Shown: positions 1 to 9,157, counted from the first letter of the stretch. The stretch is 64,000 nt of DNA from Polaromonas sp. (GCA_025362315.1 JANYGP010000098.1:62001-126000), one strand, 5' to 3'. A program made the numbers and translations. The notes: generated by a model from the sequence alone, not told the origin.

Positions 1-417
1 TTGCTGTTTGCGGGCGGCATCATTGCCACTGGCTTGCTGGCTGTGCCGGTGCTGGCATCGTCTGCAGCATACGCCGTGGCCGAAGCATTCAACTGGACCG
101 AAGGGCTGGAGCGCCAATGGTTTGAGGCCAAGCGTTTTTACGCCATCATTGCCTTGGCCACTCTCGTTGGCACTGGCCTGGACTTCACGCCGATAGACCC
201 GATGAAAGCGCTGTACTGGAGCGCCGTCATCAACGGTGTGGTGGCTGTGCCCATCATGGTGGGCCTGATGCTGCTGGCAAGTAAAAAAGAAGTGATGGGC
301 AACTTCACATCGGGCCTGAAGACGCGCTGGTTTGGCTGGGGCGGCGTGGGCGTGATGGGCTTTGCGGTGCTGATGATGTTGTGGGATGTATTTCGTCAGG
401 CAACAAGTGCTGCTTGA
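1..417 (+). CDS. NRAMP-family divalent metal transporter, C-terminal part (cut by window start)
   Basis: This is the last 138 codons of an inner-membrane metal-ion (Mn/Fe type) symporter. The reading frame is open to base 1, so the TTG there is not a start; the gene begins outside the window. The segment IDPMKALYWSAVINGV followed by another hydrophobic stretch (PIMVGLMLLAS) and a final helix is typical of the C-terminal helices of bacterial NRAMP-like proteins. At least three membrane segments are visible. The N-terminal DPGN and MPH metal-binding motifs would lie upstream, so substrate cannot be judged here. No terminator is evident in the 100 bases that follow. Confidence 0.75.
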   Translation: MLFAGGIIATGLLAVPVLASSAAYAVAEAFNWTEGLERQWFEAKRFYAIIALATLVGTGLDFTPIDPMKALYWSAVINGVVAVPIMVGLMLLASKKEVMGNFTSGLKTRWFGWGGVGVMGFAVLMMLWDVFRQATSAA

Positions 418-520
418 TCGACAGTGTTCAGGGGTGAGGCCGGTTATGCGTTTGACTGGCCACAAAACCTCATGTGCATTGTCAAAGCTGCAAATCAATG
501 CTGCTTCGTAGAGCCGCGCT

Positions 521-1360
521 TTAAAGCTGGTATTGCACCAGCAGCAACGGTGTTGTCGCTTTGCAGGAGTTGACCGGGAAGGCGGTACCGTTGTTGCAGC
601 CAAACTTGTTGTTCCAGTATTCAACCCCGATGCCGGCAGTCAAACCGCTTTTGGCTCCCATCACATCAAACATGAAGCGGGCTTGTACCAGTGTTTCGGT
701 TTTGGTTTCAGCACCAAAACCATCCTTTCCTTTGGGGCCAACAATGCTGCCAAACCCAGCAAACGTCCCGATGTCGCCAACAGGAATAGCCCAGGCTGTT
801 GTCAATGCAGGCGCAACTTTAAATGACACGCCGCCGGCCGTCTTGCCTGGAAACACGATGCCGTTGTAGTTGTTTTCTTTAAGAGCGGACACGCCGACAT
901 TCCAAAAACCAGCGCTCAATGGCATGGCTGCTTCCAGGCCAAGCCACAACTTCATGGGGGCGGGTGCAAAGGTGGTGTTTTTGGTACCCGCATCCAAGCG
1001 TGTTGTCAGACTCAAATCTTTGGCAAAACCATAGCCGGTCTTGTTGCCGGTCATCGCACTCAAAGAAAAATTACGCTGATAAAAGCCGTAGTATTCAGTA
1101 GCACCTTGACCACCACCGTTGGCAGGGTCGTTGGAGGCTGATTTCAAATAATCGATGTTAAAAAAATTGGTTCCCAATTTGTCTGTACTGAAGTGCGTGA
1201 ACGTCAAAATATTCTTTGACACTTTACTTGTCACGCCGGGCTCTGACTGGCTGGGTGCATATCGATATCCGACAGTGTTGCTGGCAAAGTCCGCAGCAAA
1301 AGCGCCGGTGGCCGTGCAGAGTATTGTGAGCAAAGCAGATAGTTTTAGCGTGCAAGTCAT
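521..1360 (-). CDS. Tsx-like nucleoside channel outer-membrane protein
   Basis: A 279-residue protein with a clear signal peptide (Lys near the start, hydrophobic core, AFA-AD cleavage near residue 22) and a body rich in alternating aromatic and polar residues, as in a beta barrel. Its length and its Tyr/Phe/Gly-rich strands fit the Tsx-type channel family of nucleoside porins. It lies downstream of xanthine dehydrogenase and next to a purine importer, which supports a role in letting nucleosides or bases cross the outer membrane. It ends in Leu rather than the usual Phe. The family assignment is from pattern and context; another small outer-membrane porin family is possible. Confidence 0.6.
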   Translation of the reverse strand: MTCTLKLSALLTILCTATGAFAADFASNTVGYRYAPSQSEPGVTSKVSKNILTFTHFSTDKLGTNFFNIDYLKSASNDPANGGGQGATEYYGFYQRNFSLSAMTGNKTGYGFAKDLSLTTRLDAGTKNTTFAPAPMKLWLGLEAAMPLSAGFWNVGVSALKENNYNGIVFPGKTAGGVSFKVAPALTTAWAIPVGDIGTFAGFGSIVGPKGKDGFGAETKTETLVQARFMFDVMGAKSGLTAGIGVEYWNNKFGCNNGTAFPVNSCKATTPLLLVQYQL

Positions 1361-1520
1361 GTGAAGCGTCCTGTTGTTGGATGATGGGCTCTAAAAATGG
1401 CTACCCATTTAGCCATTCAACAACACAGAGCATTAAGCATGCCATGCTGGTCTGCCCGTTTTATTTCTCGTGTCAGCATGTGCGTTGTGCACATCAGCCC
1501 CAAATTGAGGAGCAGCAGGC
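1361..1520. promoter_or_regulatory. Intergenic region with small inverted repeat upstream of the porin gene
   Basis: These 160 bases separate the end of xdhB from the start of the porin gene, both on the minus strand, so they probably hold the porin promoter. A 7-bp inverted repeat (AATGGCT, 1396-1402, and AGCCATT, 1411-1417) sits about 40 bases upstream of the porin start and could be an operator or an mRNA hairpin. A second weak inverted repeat (CAAATT with AATTTG) covers the xdhB stop codon. There is no convincing T-tract. Confidence 0.25.
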
Positions 1521-3983
1521 TTAATTTGGTGCGCAGTTTGAACCGCTGTGTACTTCGGCGCAATCCGCCTGGGCGCGGGGCTGTGCCAAAAGTTGCAAGC
1601 TGTGCAATATGTTCTCAGCCGTGGCTGGCGCAGTCAGGACAACCCGCTTTTTCGCTGGATTGGCGTGAGCTACAGCGTCCTTGAGTGCTTCGAACACGCT
1701 GATGGCCAGCATGAACGGCGGCTCGCCCACGGCCTTGCTGCCAAACACATTGTCTTCACGGTTCGGCTCGGGCCAAAAGTCTATTTTGAAATGTGCGGGG
1801 ATGTCACCCGTCGCCGGGATTTTGTAGGTGCTGGGCGCATGTGTCGTCAGCAGGCCCTTGTCGTTCCACACCAATTGCTCGGTGGTCAGCCAGCCCATGC
1901 CCTGCACGAAGCCGCCTTCGATCTGGCCAATGTCAATGGCCGGGTTGATCGACGTGCCCACGTCGTGCAGGATGTCGACCTTCAACACCCGCGACTCGCC
2001 GGTCAGCGTGTCAATGGCGACTTCGGTACAGGCCGCGCCGTAAGCAAAGTAATAAAACGGCCGGCCTGTGAGTGTGGTTTTGTCGTAATGGATTTTTGGG
2101 GTGCGGTAAAAGCCGTCGCTCCACAACTGGATGCGGTTGGCATAGGCCAGTTTGACAACATCGGTAAATTTGCGGCGGTTGTTGGGCGTCACTATTTCGC
2201 CACCCAAAAAGCGCACCGCACCTGCGCCGCAGTTGTCCAGCCCACTGACGAATTGCGCCAGGTTGTCCCGCACATTGCGGGCAGCGTACTGCGCAGCGCG
2301 CGCATTCAGGTCAGTGCCGGCAGACGCCGCCGTAGCGGATGCATTGGGGACTTTGCTGGTGTCGCTGGCGGTGGCCAGCACGCAATCAAATGCCACGCCC
2401 AGCTCGTCTGCCACGATCTGGCACACCTTGGTGTTCAGGCCTTGCCCCATTTCAGTGCCGCCATGGTTGACCTGCACGCTGCCGTCGAGGTAGACATGCA
2501 CCAGCGCACCAGCTTGGTTGAACAGCGTGGCAGTAAATGAAATGCCAAACTTGACCGGTGTGATGGCCAGGCCGCGCTTGATGACCGGGCTGGTTTTGTT
2601 CCATCTAAAAATAGCGTCTTGCCTTTGCCGATAGTGCGCAGTCAGCTCCAGTTTTGATAGCAGTGGCTCCAGAATATTGTCTTCCACCGTCATCTGGTAG
2701 TGGGTTACGTTGCGCTCGGTCACGCCGTACAGGTTTCGCTTTCGCACGTCCAGCGCGTCCAGGCCAAGCGTGCGGGCCATGTCACCCATGATGCTTTCAA
2801 TCACCACCATGCCCTGCGGCCCGCCAAAGCCGCGAAATGCGGTGTGGCTCTGGGTGTTGGTTTGCAGCCGGTACGACGTGATGTGAACGTCTTGTAAAAA
2901 ATAAGCGTTGTCCAGGTGAAAAATAGCGCGGTCGGCCACCGGGCCTGACAGGTCAGCACTGAAGCCGCAGTTGGCCAGCATGACCATGTTGAGCCCGGTG
3001 ATGCGGCCGGTGTCATCAAAACCCACGGTGTAGTCGTACGCAAACGGATGGCGCTTGCCGGTGATCAGAAAGTCATCATCGCGGTCCAGCCGCAGTTTGA
3101 TGGGACGCTTGATTTTGTGGGCCGCTACAGCCGCCCACACGGCCATGTGCCCGGCCTGGGTCTCCTTGCCGCCAAAGCCGCCGCCCATGCGCCGGCACTC
3201 CACCCGCACGGCGTGGTTGTCCAGGCCAAGGGCGTGCGCCACCCAGTGCTGCACCTCGCCGGGGTGCTGGGTGCTGGAATAAACCAGCCACTGGTTTTGC
3301 TCTTGCGGCAGCACGTAGGCAACCTGGCCTTCCAGGTAAAAATGCTCCTGGCCGCCGACTTCAAGGGTGCCGTGCAGCCTGTGGGTAGCTGTGCTCAACG
3401 CTTGGGTGGCATCGCCCCGTTTGACAATAACGGGAGGCAGCACAAAACTTTTGGCAGCGAATGCATCGTGGACATTCAACACAGCAGGCAACTCTTCCAT
3501 GCGGCACACCACCTTGCGCGCAGCACGCCTTGCTTGCATGACTGACCTGGCCACCACCAAACCAATCACCTGGCCAACGTGCTGAACGGTATCTGTTGCA
3601 AAAACCGGCTCGTCCTGTGCAAATGCGGCCAGCATGGCATCGCCGGGAATGCTTGAAGCCAGCACGATATCGACCACGCCGGGCATGGCCAGTGCAGCCT
3701 GGCAGTCCACACCCAGCAGCTTGCCATGGGCAACGGTAGACATGATGGGGGCGGCATACAGCGTGCCTTTGACCTCCGGGATATCGTCAACATAAGTTGC
3801 CGCGCCCACCACCTGCGCGCGCGCGCTTTCGTGAAAGTGGGACTGACCCGCTGCATGGGCTACAGCCTCGGCAGAATGCTCCGCACTGTGGGCCAAGGGC
3901 TCGTCAGCATGTGCATCGGCAGTCACCTCATCAACGCTGGCTGCAGCATCGCGGCTGAAAGGGATGTCTTTGACGGCGTTCAT
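1521..3983 (-). CDS. xdhB: Xanthine dehydrogenase, molybdenum-binding subunit
   Basis: Large catalytic subunit (820 residues) that oxidises hypoxanthine to xanthine and xanthine to urate in the cytoplasm, partnered with XdhA. Visible signatures are the glycine-rich molybdopterin loop MGGGFGGKE near residue 268, the AFRGFGGPQG segment, and AVGEPPFML near residue 750, which carries the catalytic Glu of the xanthine oxidase family. The start overlaps the xdhA stop by four bases, so the two are translationally coupled. The first ~50 residues are an unusual Ala/His/Glu-rich extension before the conserved core begins at ARAQVVGAATYVDD. A dispersed repeat lies inside the frame at 2631-2670. No xdhC maturation gene is in the window. 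Confidence 0.95.
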   Translation of the reverse strand: MNAVKDIPFSRDAAASVDEVTADAHADEPLAHSAEHSAEAVAHAAGQSHFHESARAQVVGAATYVDDIPEVKGTLYAAPIMSTVAHGKLLGVDCQAALAMPGVVDIVLASSIPGDAMLAAFAQDEPVFATDTVQHVGQVIGLVVARSVMQARRAARKVVCRMEELPAVLNVHDAFAAKSFVLPPVIVKRGDATQALSTATHRLHGTLEVGGQEHFYLEGQVAYVLPQEQNQWLVYSSTQHPGEVQHWVAHALGLDNHAVRVECRRMGGGFGGKETQAGHMAVWAAVAAHKIKRPIKLRLDRDDDFLITGKRHPFAYDYTVGFDDTGRITGLNMVMLANCGFSADLSGPVADRAIFHLDNAYFLQDVHITSYRLQTNTQSHTAFRGFGGPQGMVVIESIMGDMARTLGLDALDVRKRNLYGVTERNVTHYQMTVEDNILEPLLSKLELTAHYRQRQDAIFRWNKTSPVIKRGLAITPVKFGISFTATLFNQAGALVHVYLDGSVQVNHGGTEMGQGLNTKVCQIVADELGVAFDCVLATASDTSKVPNASATAASAGTDLNARAAQYAARNVRDNLAQFVSGLDNCGAGAVRFLGGEIVTPNNRRKFTDVVKLAYANRIQLWSDGFYRTPKIHYDKTTLTGRPFYYFAYGAACTEVAIDTLTGESRVLKVDILHDVGTSINPAIDIGQIEGGFVQGMGWLTTEQLVWNDKGLLTTHAPSTYKIPATGDIPAHFKIDFWPEPNREDNVFGSKAVGEPPFMLAISVFEALKDAVAHANPAKKRVVLTAPATAENILHSLQLLAQPRAQADCAEVHSGSNCAPN
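2631..2670 (-). repeat. Dispersed palindromic repeat copy inside xdhB
   Basis: It contains TGCGCAGTCAGCTCCAG and TTTTGATAGC, closely matching the copy in xdhA at 4949-5000. It is in frame and encodes the peptide LLSKLEL, which also occurs in XdhA. Confidence 0.6.
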
Positions 3984-5554
3984 GCTGTTTGGACCCGTTG
4001 ATACGATTGCAAATTAATCTGCTGCACACCCTGACTTTCAAGCCAGTAGCGCTCCAGCAGATTGCCCAGCACCTGCGTGCGATATGCGCTGCTGGCCCGC
4101 ATGTCAGAAATGGGTGTGAATTCAGCGCGCAGCACGCCGATTGCATGGTCAATTGTGGCTTTGGACCATGGTTTATGGGCGCAAGCGGCTTCTGTATTGA
4201 TAGCGCGCACCGGCGTCGCTGCAACGCCGCCCACGCCAATGGACGCTTTGACGACGATGCCTTTGTCGATGTGAAAGTTAATGCCCAGACAAATGGCGGA
4301 AATGTCGTCGTCGAAGCGTTTGGAGATTTTGTAGCTGCGCAGGAATTCGGGAATTCCCTCACCCCAGCCCTCTCCCGCAAGCGGGTGAGGGAGTCCGACT
4401 TGCTCCCTGTCCCCAACGGGGAGAGGGCGTCCCGGCTTGGGCACCCTGATCCAGGCCAAGATTTCATCTGCAGCCATCACGTTTTGCCGGTACCCGGTGT
4501 ACAGCTGCTCCAGCAGCAATTCGCGGCTGCCCCGCACGCTCATGAGCACAACCGTCGCACCCAGAGCAATCAGCAGCGGCATGGCATCCCCAATTGGCGA
4601 GCCATTGGCGACATTGCCGCCCAGCGTGCCTGAGTTGCGCACCGGCAGCCCTGCAAAACGCGCGGCAAAATCTTGCAGCTCGGGCCTGTCACGGCACAGC
4701 GCCGCGAATGCATCATTGAGCGTCACTGCAGCACCAATGGCAATGTGGTCTGCAAAATCATCCACCCGCTTGAGCTCAACTGCCCGAGTCACATCGATGA
4801 TTTGATCAAACTGCCTGTGCTGTTTGGTGATCCACAAGCCTACGTCGGTGGTGCCTGCGACGATTTGCGCAGCGGGGTTTTGCGACCGTAGTTCAAGCAG
4901 CCTTTTGAGAGAATCAGGTGACAAGTAGCCTGTTTCAGGCATTAAATCGGCCTCTGGCCCATATAAAACGGGCGCAAGCAGCTCCAGTTTTGATAGCAAA
5001 TCAGTTTCGTCTATTTTCACCAGCGGCAATGTGTCCAGCATCTTTGCGGCATCAAAAATTGGACGGTATCCCGTGCAGCGGCACAGGTTGCCCGACAGCT
5101 CTGCCTGCGCCAGTTCCCGGTTGATGGCACGTCCCTTGCATGTGTGGTTTTGATACATGGCGAACAGGCTCATCACAAAACCCGGCGTGCAAAACCCGCA
5201 TTGCGAAGCATGGCATTGCACCAGCGCCTCTTGCACGGGGTGCAGCTTGTTGTCGGGCCCCACAATATCTGCCGCCGTCCACACCGCCATGCCGTCAACC
5301 GAATGCGCCAGCCGAATGCAGCTGTTCACCGCCTTATGAATCAACTGGCCGCCTACAGCCTCGCTCAAAACCACCGTACAGGCACCGCAATCACCTTCAC
5401 CACAGCCTTCTTTGGTGGCGGTGCTGCCCAGATCTTCCCTCAATACATCCAGCAGCGTTCGGCTGGGTGGTACATTGTTAAGTGTGACAATTTGGCCACG
5501 TTTGATGAACCGGATGGAGTGCGTTTTTTGATCAGTCATAGTCTTCATATTCAA
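3980..5554 (-). CDS. xdhA: Xanthine dehydrogenase, FeS/FAD small subunit, with repeat-derived inserts
   Basis: Electron-transfer subunit (524 residues). The N-terminal plant-type [2Fe-2S] domain has Cys51, Cys56 and Cys59 in CGEGDCGAC. The second helical cluster uses Cys119, Cys122, Cys158 and Cys160 (CGFC and CRC). An FAD domain follows, with the GTTDVG and GGNVANGSPIGD motifs. Residues ~374-400 are not family sequence: they are encoded by a CCCTCACC-type repeat (4356-4430) and read LPHPLAGEGWGEG, between WIRVPKPG and EFLRSYK. Two further repeat copies lie in frame at 4171-4211 and 4949-5000. The start used is the first ATG; Met6 is an alternative. It is divergent from the purine ABC importer, with about 60 bp between the starts. 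Confidence 0.93.
   Translation of the reverse strand: MNMKTMTDQKTHSIRFIKRGQIVTLNNVPPSRTLLDVLREDLGSTATKEGCGEGDCGACTVVLSEAVGGQLIHKAVNSCIRLAHSVDGMAVWTAADIVGPDNKLHPVQEALVQCHASQCGFCTPGFVMSLFAMYQNHTCKGRAINRELAQAELSGNLCRCTGYRPIFDAAKMLDTLPLVKIDETDLLSKLELLAPVLYGPEADLMPETGYLSPDSLKRLLELRSQNPAAQIVAGTTDVGLWITKQHRQFDQIIDVTRAVELKRVDDFADHIAIGAAVTLNDAFAALCRDRPELQDFAARFAGLPVRNSGTLGGNVANGSPIGDAMPLLIALGATVVLMSVRGSRELLLEQLYTGYRQNVMAADEILAWIRVPKPGRPLPVGDREQVGLPHPLAGEGWGEGIPEFLRSYKISKRFDDDISAICLGINFHIDKGIVVKASIGVGGVAATPVRAINTEAACAHKPWSKATIDHAIGVLRAEFTPISDMRASSAYRTQVLGNLLERYWLESQGVQQINLQSYQRVQTA
4171..4211 (-). repeat. Dispersed palindromic repeat copy inside xdhA (3' part)
   Basis: TGGGCGCAAGCGGCTTC followed by TATTGATAGCGCGC matches the dispersed family. 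It is read in frame as part of RAINTEAACAHKPW, a stretch that still aligns with what I recall of XdhA, so it does not look like a plain insertion. Confidence 0.5.
4356..4430. repeat. CCCTCACC/GGGTGAGG palindromic repeat inserted in xdhA
   Basis: CCCTCACCCCAGCCCTCTCCC pairs with GGGTGAGGGAG, and a second arm pair (CTCCCTGTCCCC with GGGGAGAGG) follows. This is the widely dispersed proteobacterial repeat type that typically translates as HPLAGEGWGEG. It sits between two GAATTC-containing flanks and keeps the xdhA frame open. Confidence 0.8.
4949..5000 (-). repeat. Dispersed palindromic repeat copy inside xdhA (5' part)
   Basis: One of the best copies: GGCCTCTGGCCCATATAAAA, then CGGGCGCAAGCAGCTCCAG, then TTTTGATAGCAAA. 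It is read in frame as LLSKLELLAPVLYGPEADL in the linker between the FeS and FAD domains. Confidence 0.75.
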
Positions 5555-5613
5555 AGCGTATCACGCCGTGCAAACACCGTGCCAGCCCCTTGGCAAAGCG
5601 CAAGGCAAGCACC

Positions 5614-7155
5614 ATGAACCTGGCCCGACTCCAATTGACTGGCATCACCAAGGCCTATCCGGGCGTGGTGGCCAACAGCGACATTTCGCTGTGTGTGCAG
5701 CCGGGGGAAATTCATGCGGTGCTGGGTGAAAACGGGGCCGGCAAATCAACGCTGATGAAGATCATTTACGGCGCTGTCAAGCCTGAAGCTGGCAGCATGA
5801 CCATTGACGGCCAAAGCGCTTTGCCGCGCAACCCACAGGAAGCGCGCGCGCTTGGCATCAGCATGGTGTTTCAGCATTTCAGTCTGTTCGACACCCTGAG
5901 CGTGGCAGAAAACGTGTGGCTGGGTCTGGGCAAAGGCTTGAAGCTGGCTGACGTAACCCAGCAGATCAAAACCAAGGCACAGGCGTACGGACTGGACATT
6001 GACCCCAGTCGGCCGGTTCACACCCTCAGCGTCGGTGAAATGCAGCGGGTTGAAATCATTCGCGCATTGCTGACCAGTCCCAAACTGCTGATCCTGGACG
6101 AGCCAACCTCGGTGCTGACGCCGCAGGCCGTTGACAAGCTGTTCGTCGTCCTCAAACAGTTAAGTGCGGACGGCTGCAGTATTTTGTACATCAGCCACAA
6201 GTTACATGAAATACGCGCGCTGTGTACCGCCTGCACTGTGCTGCGCGGCGGCAAAGTCACGGGGGTGTGCGACCCGAGGCAAGAGTCCAATGCCTCACTG
6301 AGCCGCCTGATGATTGGCAACGAGCCGCCCGCGCTGGCGCACCGTGCGGTCAGCGCAGGCGATGTGGTGCTGGACCTCAAACAACTGACGTTGGCCACAA
6401 CTGATCAGTTTGGTGTGGACCTGCAAGCTGCAACCTTGCAGGTCCGCGCAGGCGAAGTGGTGGGCATAGCGGGGGTGTCGGGCAATGGGCAAAAAGAGTT
6501 GCTCTATGCCCTGTCGGGTGAAGACACGCGCGCACCGCCAGGCACGGTGTGGGTCCGTGGCGTGGATGCGGGCCGCTTGAACCCCACGCAACGCCGCACG
6601 CTGGGCCTGCATTTTGTGCCTGAGGAACGCTTGGGGCGCGGCGCGGTGCCGCAATTGAATTTGAGCCGCAATTTGCTGCTTAGCCGGCATGAGGCGATAG
6701 GCAGCGGCGGCTGGCTCAACGGTGCCCTGCTCAAGGCGCAGGCTGCGCAAATCATTGCCAGGTTTCAAGTCAAGTCTGGCGGGCCGCAAGCCTTGGCGCG
6801 GTCATTGTCAGGGGGCAATTTGCAAAAATTCATCATGGGCCGCGAGATAGATGCTGCACCAAGGTTGCTGATTGTTTCGCAGCCCACCTGGGGCGTGGAT
6901 GTGGGGGCAGCTGCCCAAATACGGGGCGAGCTGCTCAGACTGGCTGAAGGCGGTTGTGCAGTGCTGGTGGTCAGTGAAGAGCTGGACGAGTTGTTTGAAA
7001 TTTGCAGCCGCCTGTATGTGCTGGCCAAAGGGCAGTTGTCGCCTTCGTTGCCTCGTGATCAGGCCAGCACCGAGCTGGTGGGGCAGTGGATGAGCGGGCT
7101 GTGGACGGGCAGGCTGGGGGAAAGTGCAGCACATCATGAGGAAAGCCCCGCATGA
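5614..7155 (+). CDS. Purine/nucleoside ABC transporter, double ATP-binding subunit
   Basis: Tandem ATPase of about 513 residues that powers an inner-membrane importer of the BMP (basic membrane lipoprotein) class. The first domain has Walker A GENGAGKST, signature LSVGEMQR and Walker B LLILDEPTSVL. The second has the degenerate P-loop GVSGNGQKE and signature LSGGNLQKF. This pattern is typical of simple-sugar and nucleoside importers (NupA/YufO-like). The ATG at 5614 is preferred over an in-frame TTG at 5590. It overlaps the next gene by four bases, starting a four-gene operon. Neighbouring xdhAB and deaminases indicate a purine cargo. Confidence 0.88.
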   Translation: MNLARLQLTGITKAYPGVVANSDISLCVQPGEIHAVLGENGAGKSTLMKIIYGAVKPEAGSMTIDGQSALPRNPQEARALGISMVFQHFSLFDTLSVAENVWLGLGKGLKLADVTQQIKTKAQAYGLDIDPSRPVHTLSVGEMQRVEIIRALLTSPKLLILDEPTSVLTPQAVDKLFVVLKQLSADGCSILYISHKLHEIRALCTACTVLRGGKVTGVCDPRQESNASLSRLMIGNEPPALAHRAVSAGDVVLDLKQLTLATTDQFGVDLQAATLQVRAGEVVGIAGVSGNGQKELLYALSGEDTRAPPGTVWVRGVDAGRLNPTQRRTLGLHFVPEERLGRGAVPQLNLSRNLLLSRHEAIGSGGWLNGALLKAQAAQIIARFQVKSGGPQALARSLSGGNLQKFIMGREIDAAPRLLIVSQPTWGVDVGAAAQIRGELLRLAEGGCAVLVVSEELDELFEICSRLYVLAKGQLSPSLPRDQASTELVGQWMSGLWTGRLGESAAHHEESPA

Positions 7156-8237
7156 TCAAGCTGGTTGCACGGCCCGAACCGTCGAAATTCTGGACCTATT
7201 CGTCACCTGTTTTGGCTCTGCTAGTGACGGTGGTGATTGGCGTGCTGCTGTTTATGGCGCTGGGCAAAGACCCGGTCAAAGGCCTCAGCGTATTTTTTTG
7301 GGAGCCAATCAAATCAGCCAATGCGCTGAGCGAGTTGATGGTCAAGGCCACGCCGCTTTTGATCATTGCGCTGGGGCTGTCGGTGTGCTTTCGCTCGAAC
7401 GTGTGGAACATTGGCGCGGAAGGCCAGTTCATCATGGGCGCCATTGCGGCTGGCGGTGTGGCACTGCTGGCAGACAAGACCACCGGACCATGGATTATTC
7501 CGACTATTTTGCTGGCGGGTGTGCTGGGCGGCATGGCCTGGGGCGGCATCACGGCGCTGCTGCGTGACCGCTTCAATGCCAGTGAAATTCTGGTCAGCCT
7601 GATGCTGGTGTACGTGGCCGACATGCTGCTCAGCTACCTGGTGTTTGGCCCGTGGAAAGACCCGAATGGTTATAACTTTCCGCAAACCAAAACATTTGAA
7701 GCGGTGACGCAAATCCCGCGTTTGATGGCGGGCTCTCGTGTCAACGTCGGCATTGTGCTGGCGGCGCTGGGCGTGCTGGCGCTGTGGCTGTTTTTGTTTC
7801 GCACCTATGCAGGCTTCAAGCAGGAAGTCAGCGGCCTGGCGCCAGCAGCGGCGCGCTATGCGGGATTTTCATCGCGCCGGGCGTTGTGGGTGGCGCTACT
7901 GGTCTCAGGCGGTGCGGCCGGTCTGGCCGGTGCGCTTGAAGTGGCGGGGCCGATTGGCCAGCTCACGCCTTATGTGCCAGCGGGCTATGGTTTTGCAGCC
8001 ATCATCGTCGCGTTTGTCGGGCGCTTGCATCCGGTGGGCGTGGTGTTCTCGGCGATTTTGATGAGCATGTTTTACATCGGTGGCGAGTTGGCCCAGTCAC
8101 GTCTGGGCTTGCCCAAATCGTTGACCGGCGTGTTTCAGGGCTTGTTGCTGTTCAGCCTGCTGGCCTGTGACACGCTGATGGCTTATCGGCTGGTAGGGCG
8201 CACATCAGTGACGCCGTTGGTAAAGGGAGCCCACTGA
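7152..8237 (+). CDS. Purine/nucleoside ABC transporter permease 1
   Basis: Integral membrane subunit (361 residues, about ten hydrophobic segments) of the BMP-type importer. The segment LLIIALGLSVCFRSNVWNIG-AEGQF is characteristic of the YufP/NupB-type permeases, as is the late GYGFAAIIVAFVGRLHP block. It starts by a four-base overlap with the ATPase gene, and its stop overlaps the next permease start by one base (TGATG), so all three are coupled. It forms the heteromeric channel with the 306-residue permease that follows. Confidence 0.88.
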   Translation: MIKLVARPEPSKFWTYSSPVLALLVTVVIGVLLFMALGKDPVKGLSVFFWEPIKSANALSELMVKATPLLIIALGLSVCFRSNVWNIGAEGQFIMGAIAAGGVALLADKTTGPWIIPTILLAGVLGGMAWGGITALLRDRFNASEILVSLMLVYVADMLLSYLVFGPWKDPNGYNFPQTKTFEAVTQIPRLMAGSRVNVGIVLAALGVLALWLFLFRTYAGFKQEVSGLAPAAARYAGFSSRRALWVALLVSGGAAGLAGALEVAGPIGQLTPYVPAGYGFAAIIVAFVGRLHPVGVVFSAILMSMFYIGGELAQSRLGLPKSLTGVFQGLLLFSLLACDTLMAYRLVGRTSVTPLVKGAH

Positions 8238-9157
8238 TGGACTCCATTGCTTTGCTGTTGGCAGCCACATTGAGCGCTGGAACCATTTTGGCGATTGCCG
8301 CGCTGGGCTTGCTTATCAATGAAAAAGCCGGCATCGTGAACCTGGGCGCTGAAGGCATGATGCTGTGCGCGGCGATTGCGGGGTTTGCTGCTGTGGTGCA
8401 CACCGGCAACACATGGCTGGGCTTTGCAGCGGGCATGGCAGCCGGGGCGGCGCTGGCGGCAGTGTTTGGCCTGCTGGTGATCTGGTTGAACACCAACCAG
8501 TACGCCACCGGGCTGGCACTGAGTTTGTTTGGGGCGGGATTCTCAGCCTTTGCAGGCATCAAATATGTGCAGGAAAAACTGCCCGAGCAAACGTCTTTTG
8601 CCATTCCTTTTTTAAGCGACATTCCGTTTTTGGGATTGGCCCTTTTTCGCCAGCACCCTGTTGTTTATCTGGCGATGGCGATCGCCGGCTTTTTGATCTG
8701 GTTTTTAGGGCGCACACGCGCCGGGCTGGTGCTGCGCTCGGTTGGTGAAAGCCCCGAATCAGCCCACGCGTTGGGCTACCCGGTGCGACGCATTCGCCTG
8801 GCTGCCGTGGTGGCGGGCGGGGCGCTGTGTGGGCTGGCTGGCAGCTATGTGTCGGTGGTGTACACACCGCTGTGGGTTGAAGGCATGATTGCCGGCAAGG
8901 GCTGGATAGCCCTGGCATTGACTACTTTTGCCACCTGGCGTCCGGCACGGGTTTTGCTGGGCGCTTATTTGTTCGGCGGCGTCACCATGCTGCAGTTTCA
9001 TTTGCAGGGCTTGGGGGTTGATGTGGCACCGCAGTTTTTAAGCATGCTGCCCTATCTGGCCACCATTGTGGTGCTGGTGCTGATCTCGCGCAATCCGGTT
9101 TGGATACGGGTCAACATGCCTGGATCATTGGGCAAGCCGTTTTACCCGGGGGGGTAG
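8237..9157 (+). CDS. Purine/nucleoside ABC transporter permease 2
   Basis: Second integral membrane subunit (306 residues) of the importer. The opening TLSAGTILAIAALGLLINEKAG and the VNLGAEGMML segment match the YufQ/NupC-type BMP transporter permeases, and the VEGMIAGKGWIALAL block is the conserved cytoplasmic coupling region. It is coupled to permease 1 through TGATG. An 88-bp gap rich in pyrimidines precedes the binding-protein gene. Confidence 0.88.
   Translation: MDSIALLLAATLSAGTILAIAALGLLINEKAGIVNLGAEGMMLCAAIAGFAAVVHTGNTWLGFAAGMAAGAALAAVFGLLVIWLNTNQYATGLALSLFGAGFSAFAGIKYVQEKLPEQTSFAIPFLSDIPFLGLALFRQHPVVYLAMAIAGFLIWFLGRTRAGLVLRSVGESPESAHALGYPVRRIRLAAVVAGGALCGLAGSYVSVVYTPLWVEGMIAGKGWIALALTTFATWRPARVLLGAYLFGGVTMLQFHLQGLGVDVAPQFLSMLPYLATIVVLVLISRNPVWIRVNMPGSLGKPFYPGG

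Noticed and set aside
1548-2540. 330-codon plus-strand frame
   Set aside because: Antisense to xdhB, whose sequence is clearly conserved; the frame has no recognisable domain.
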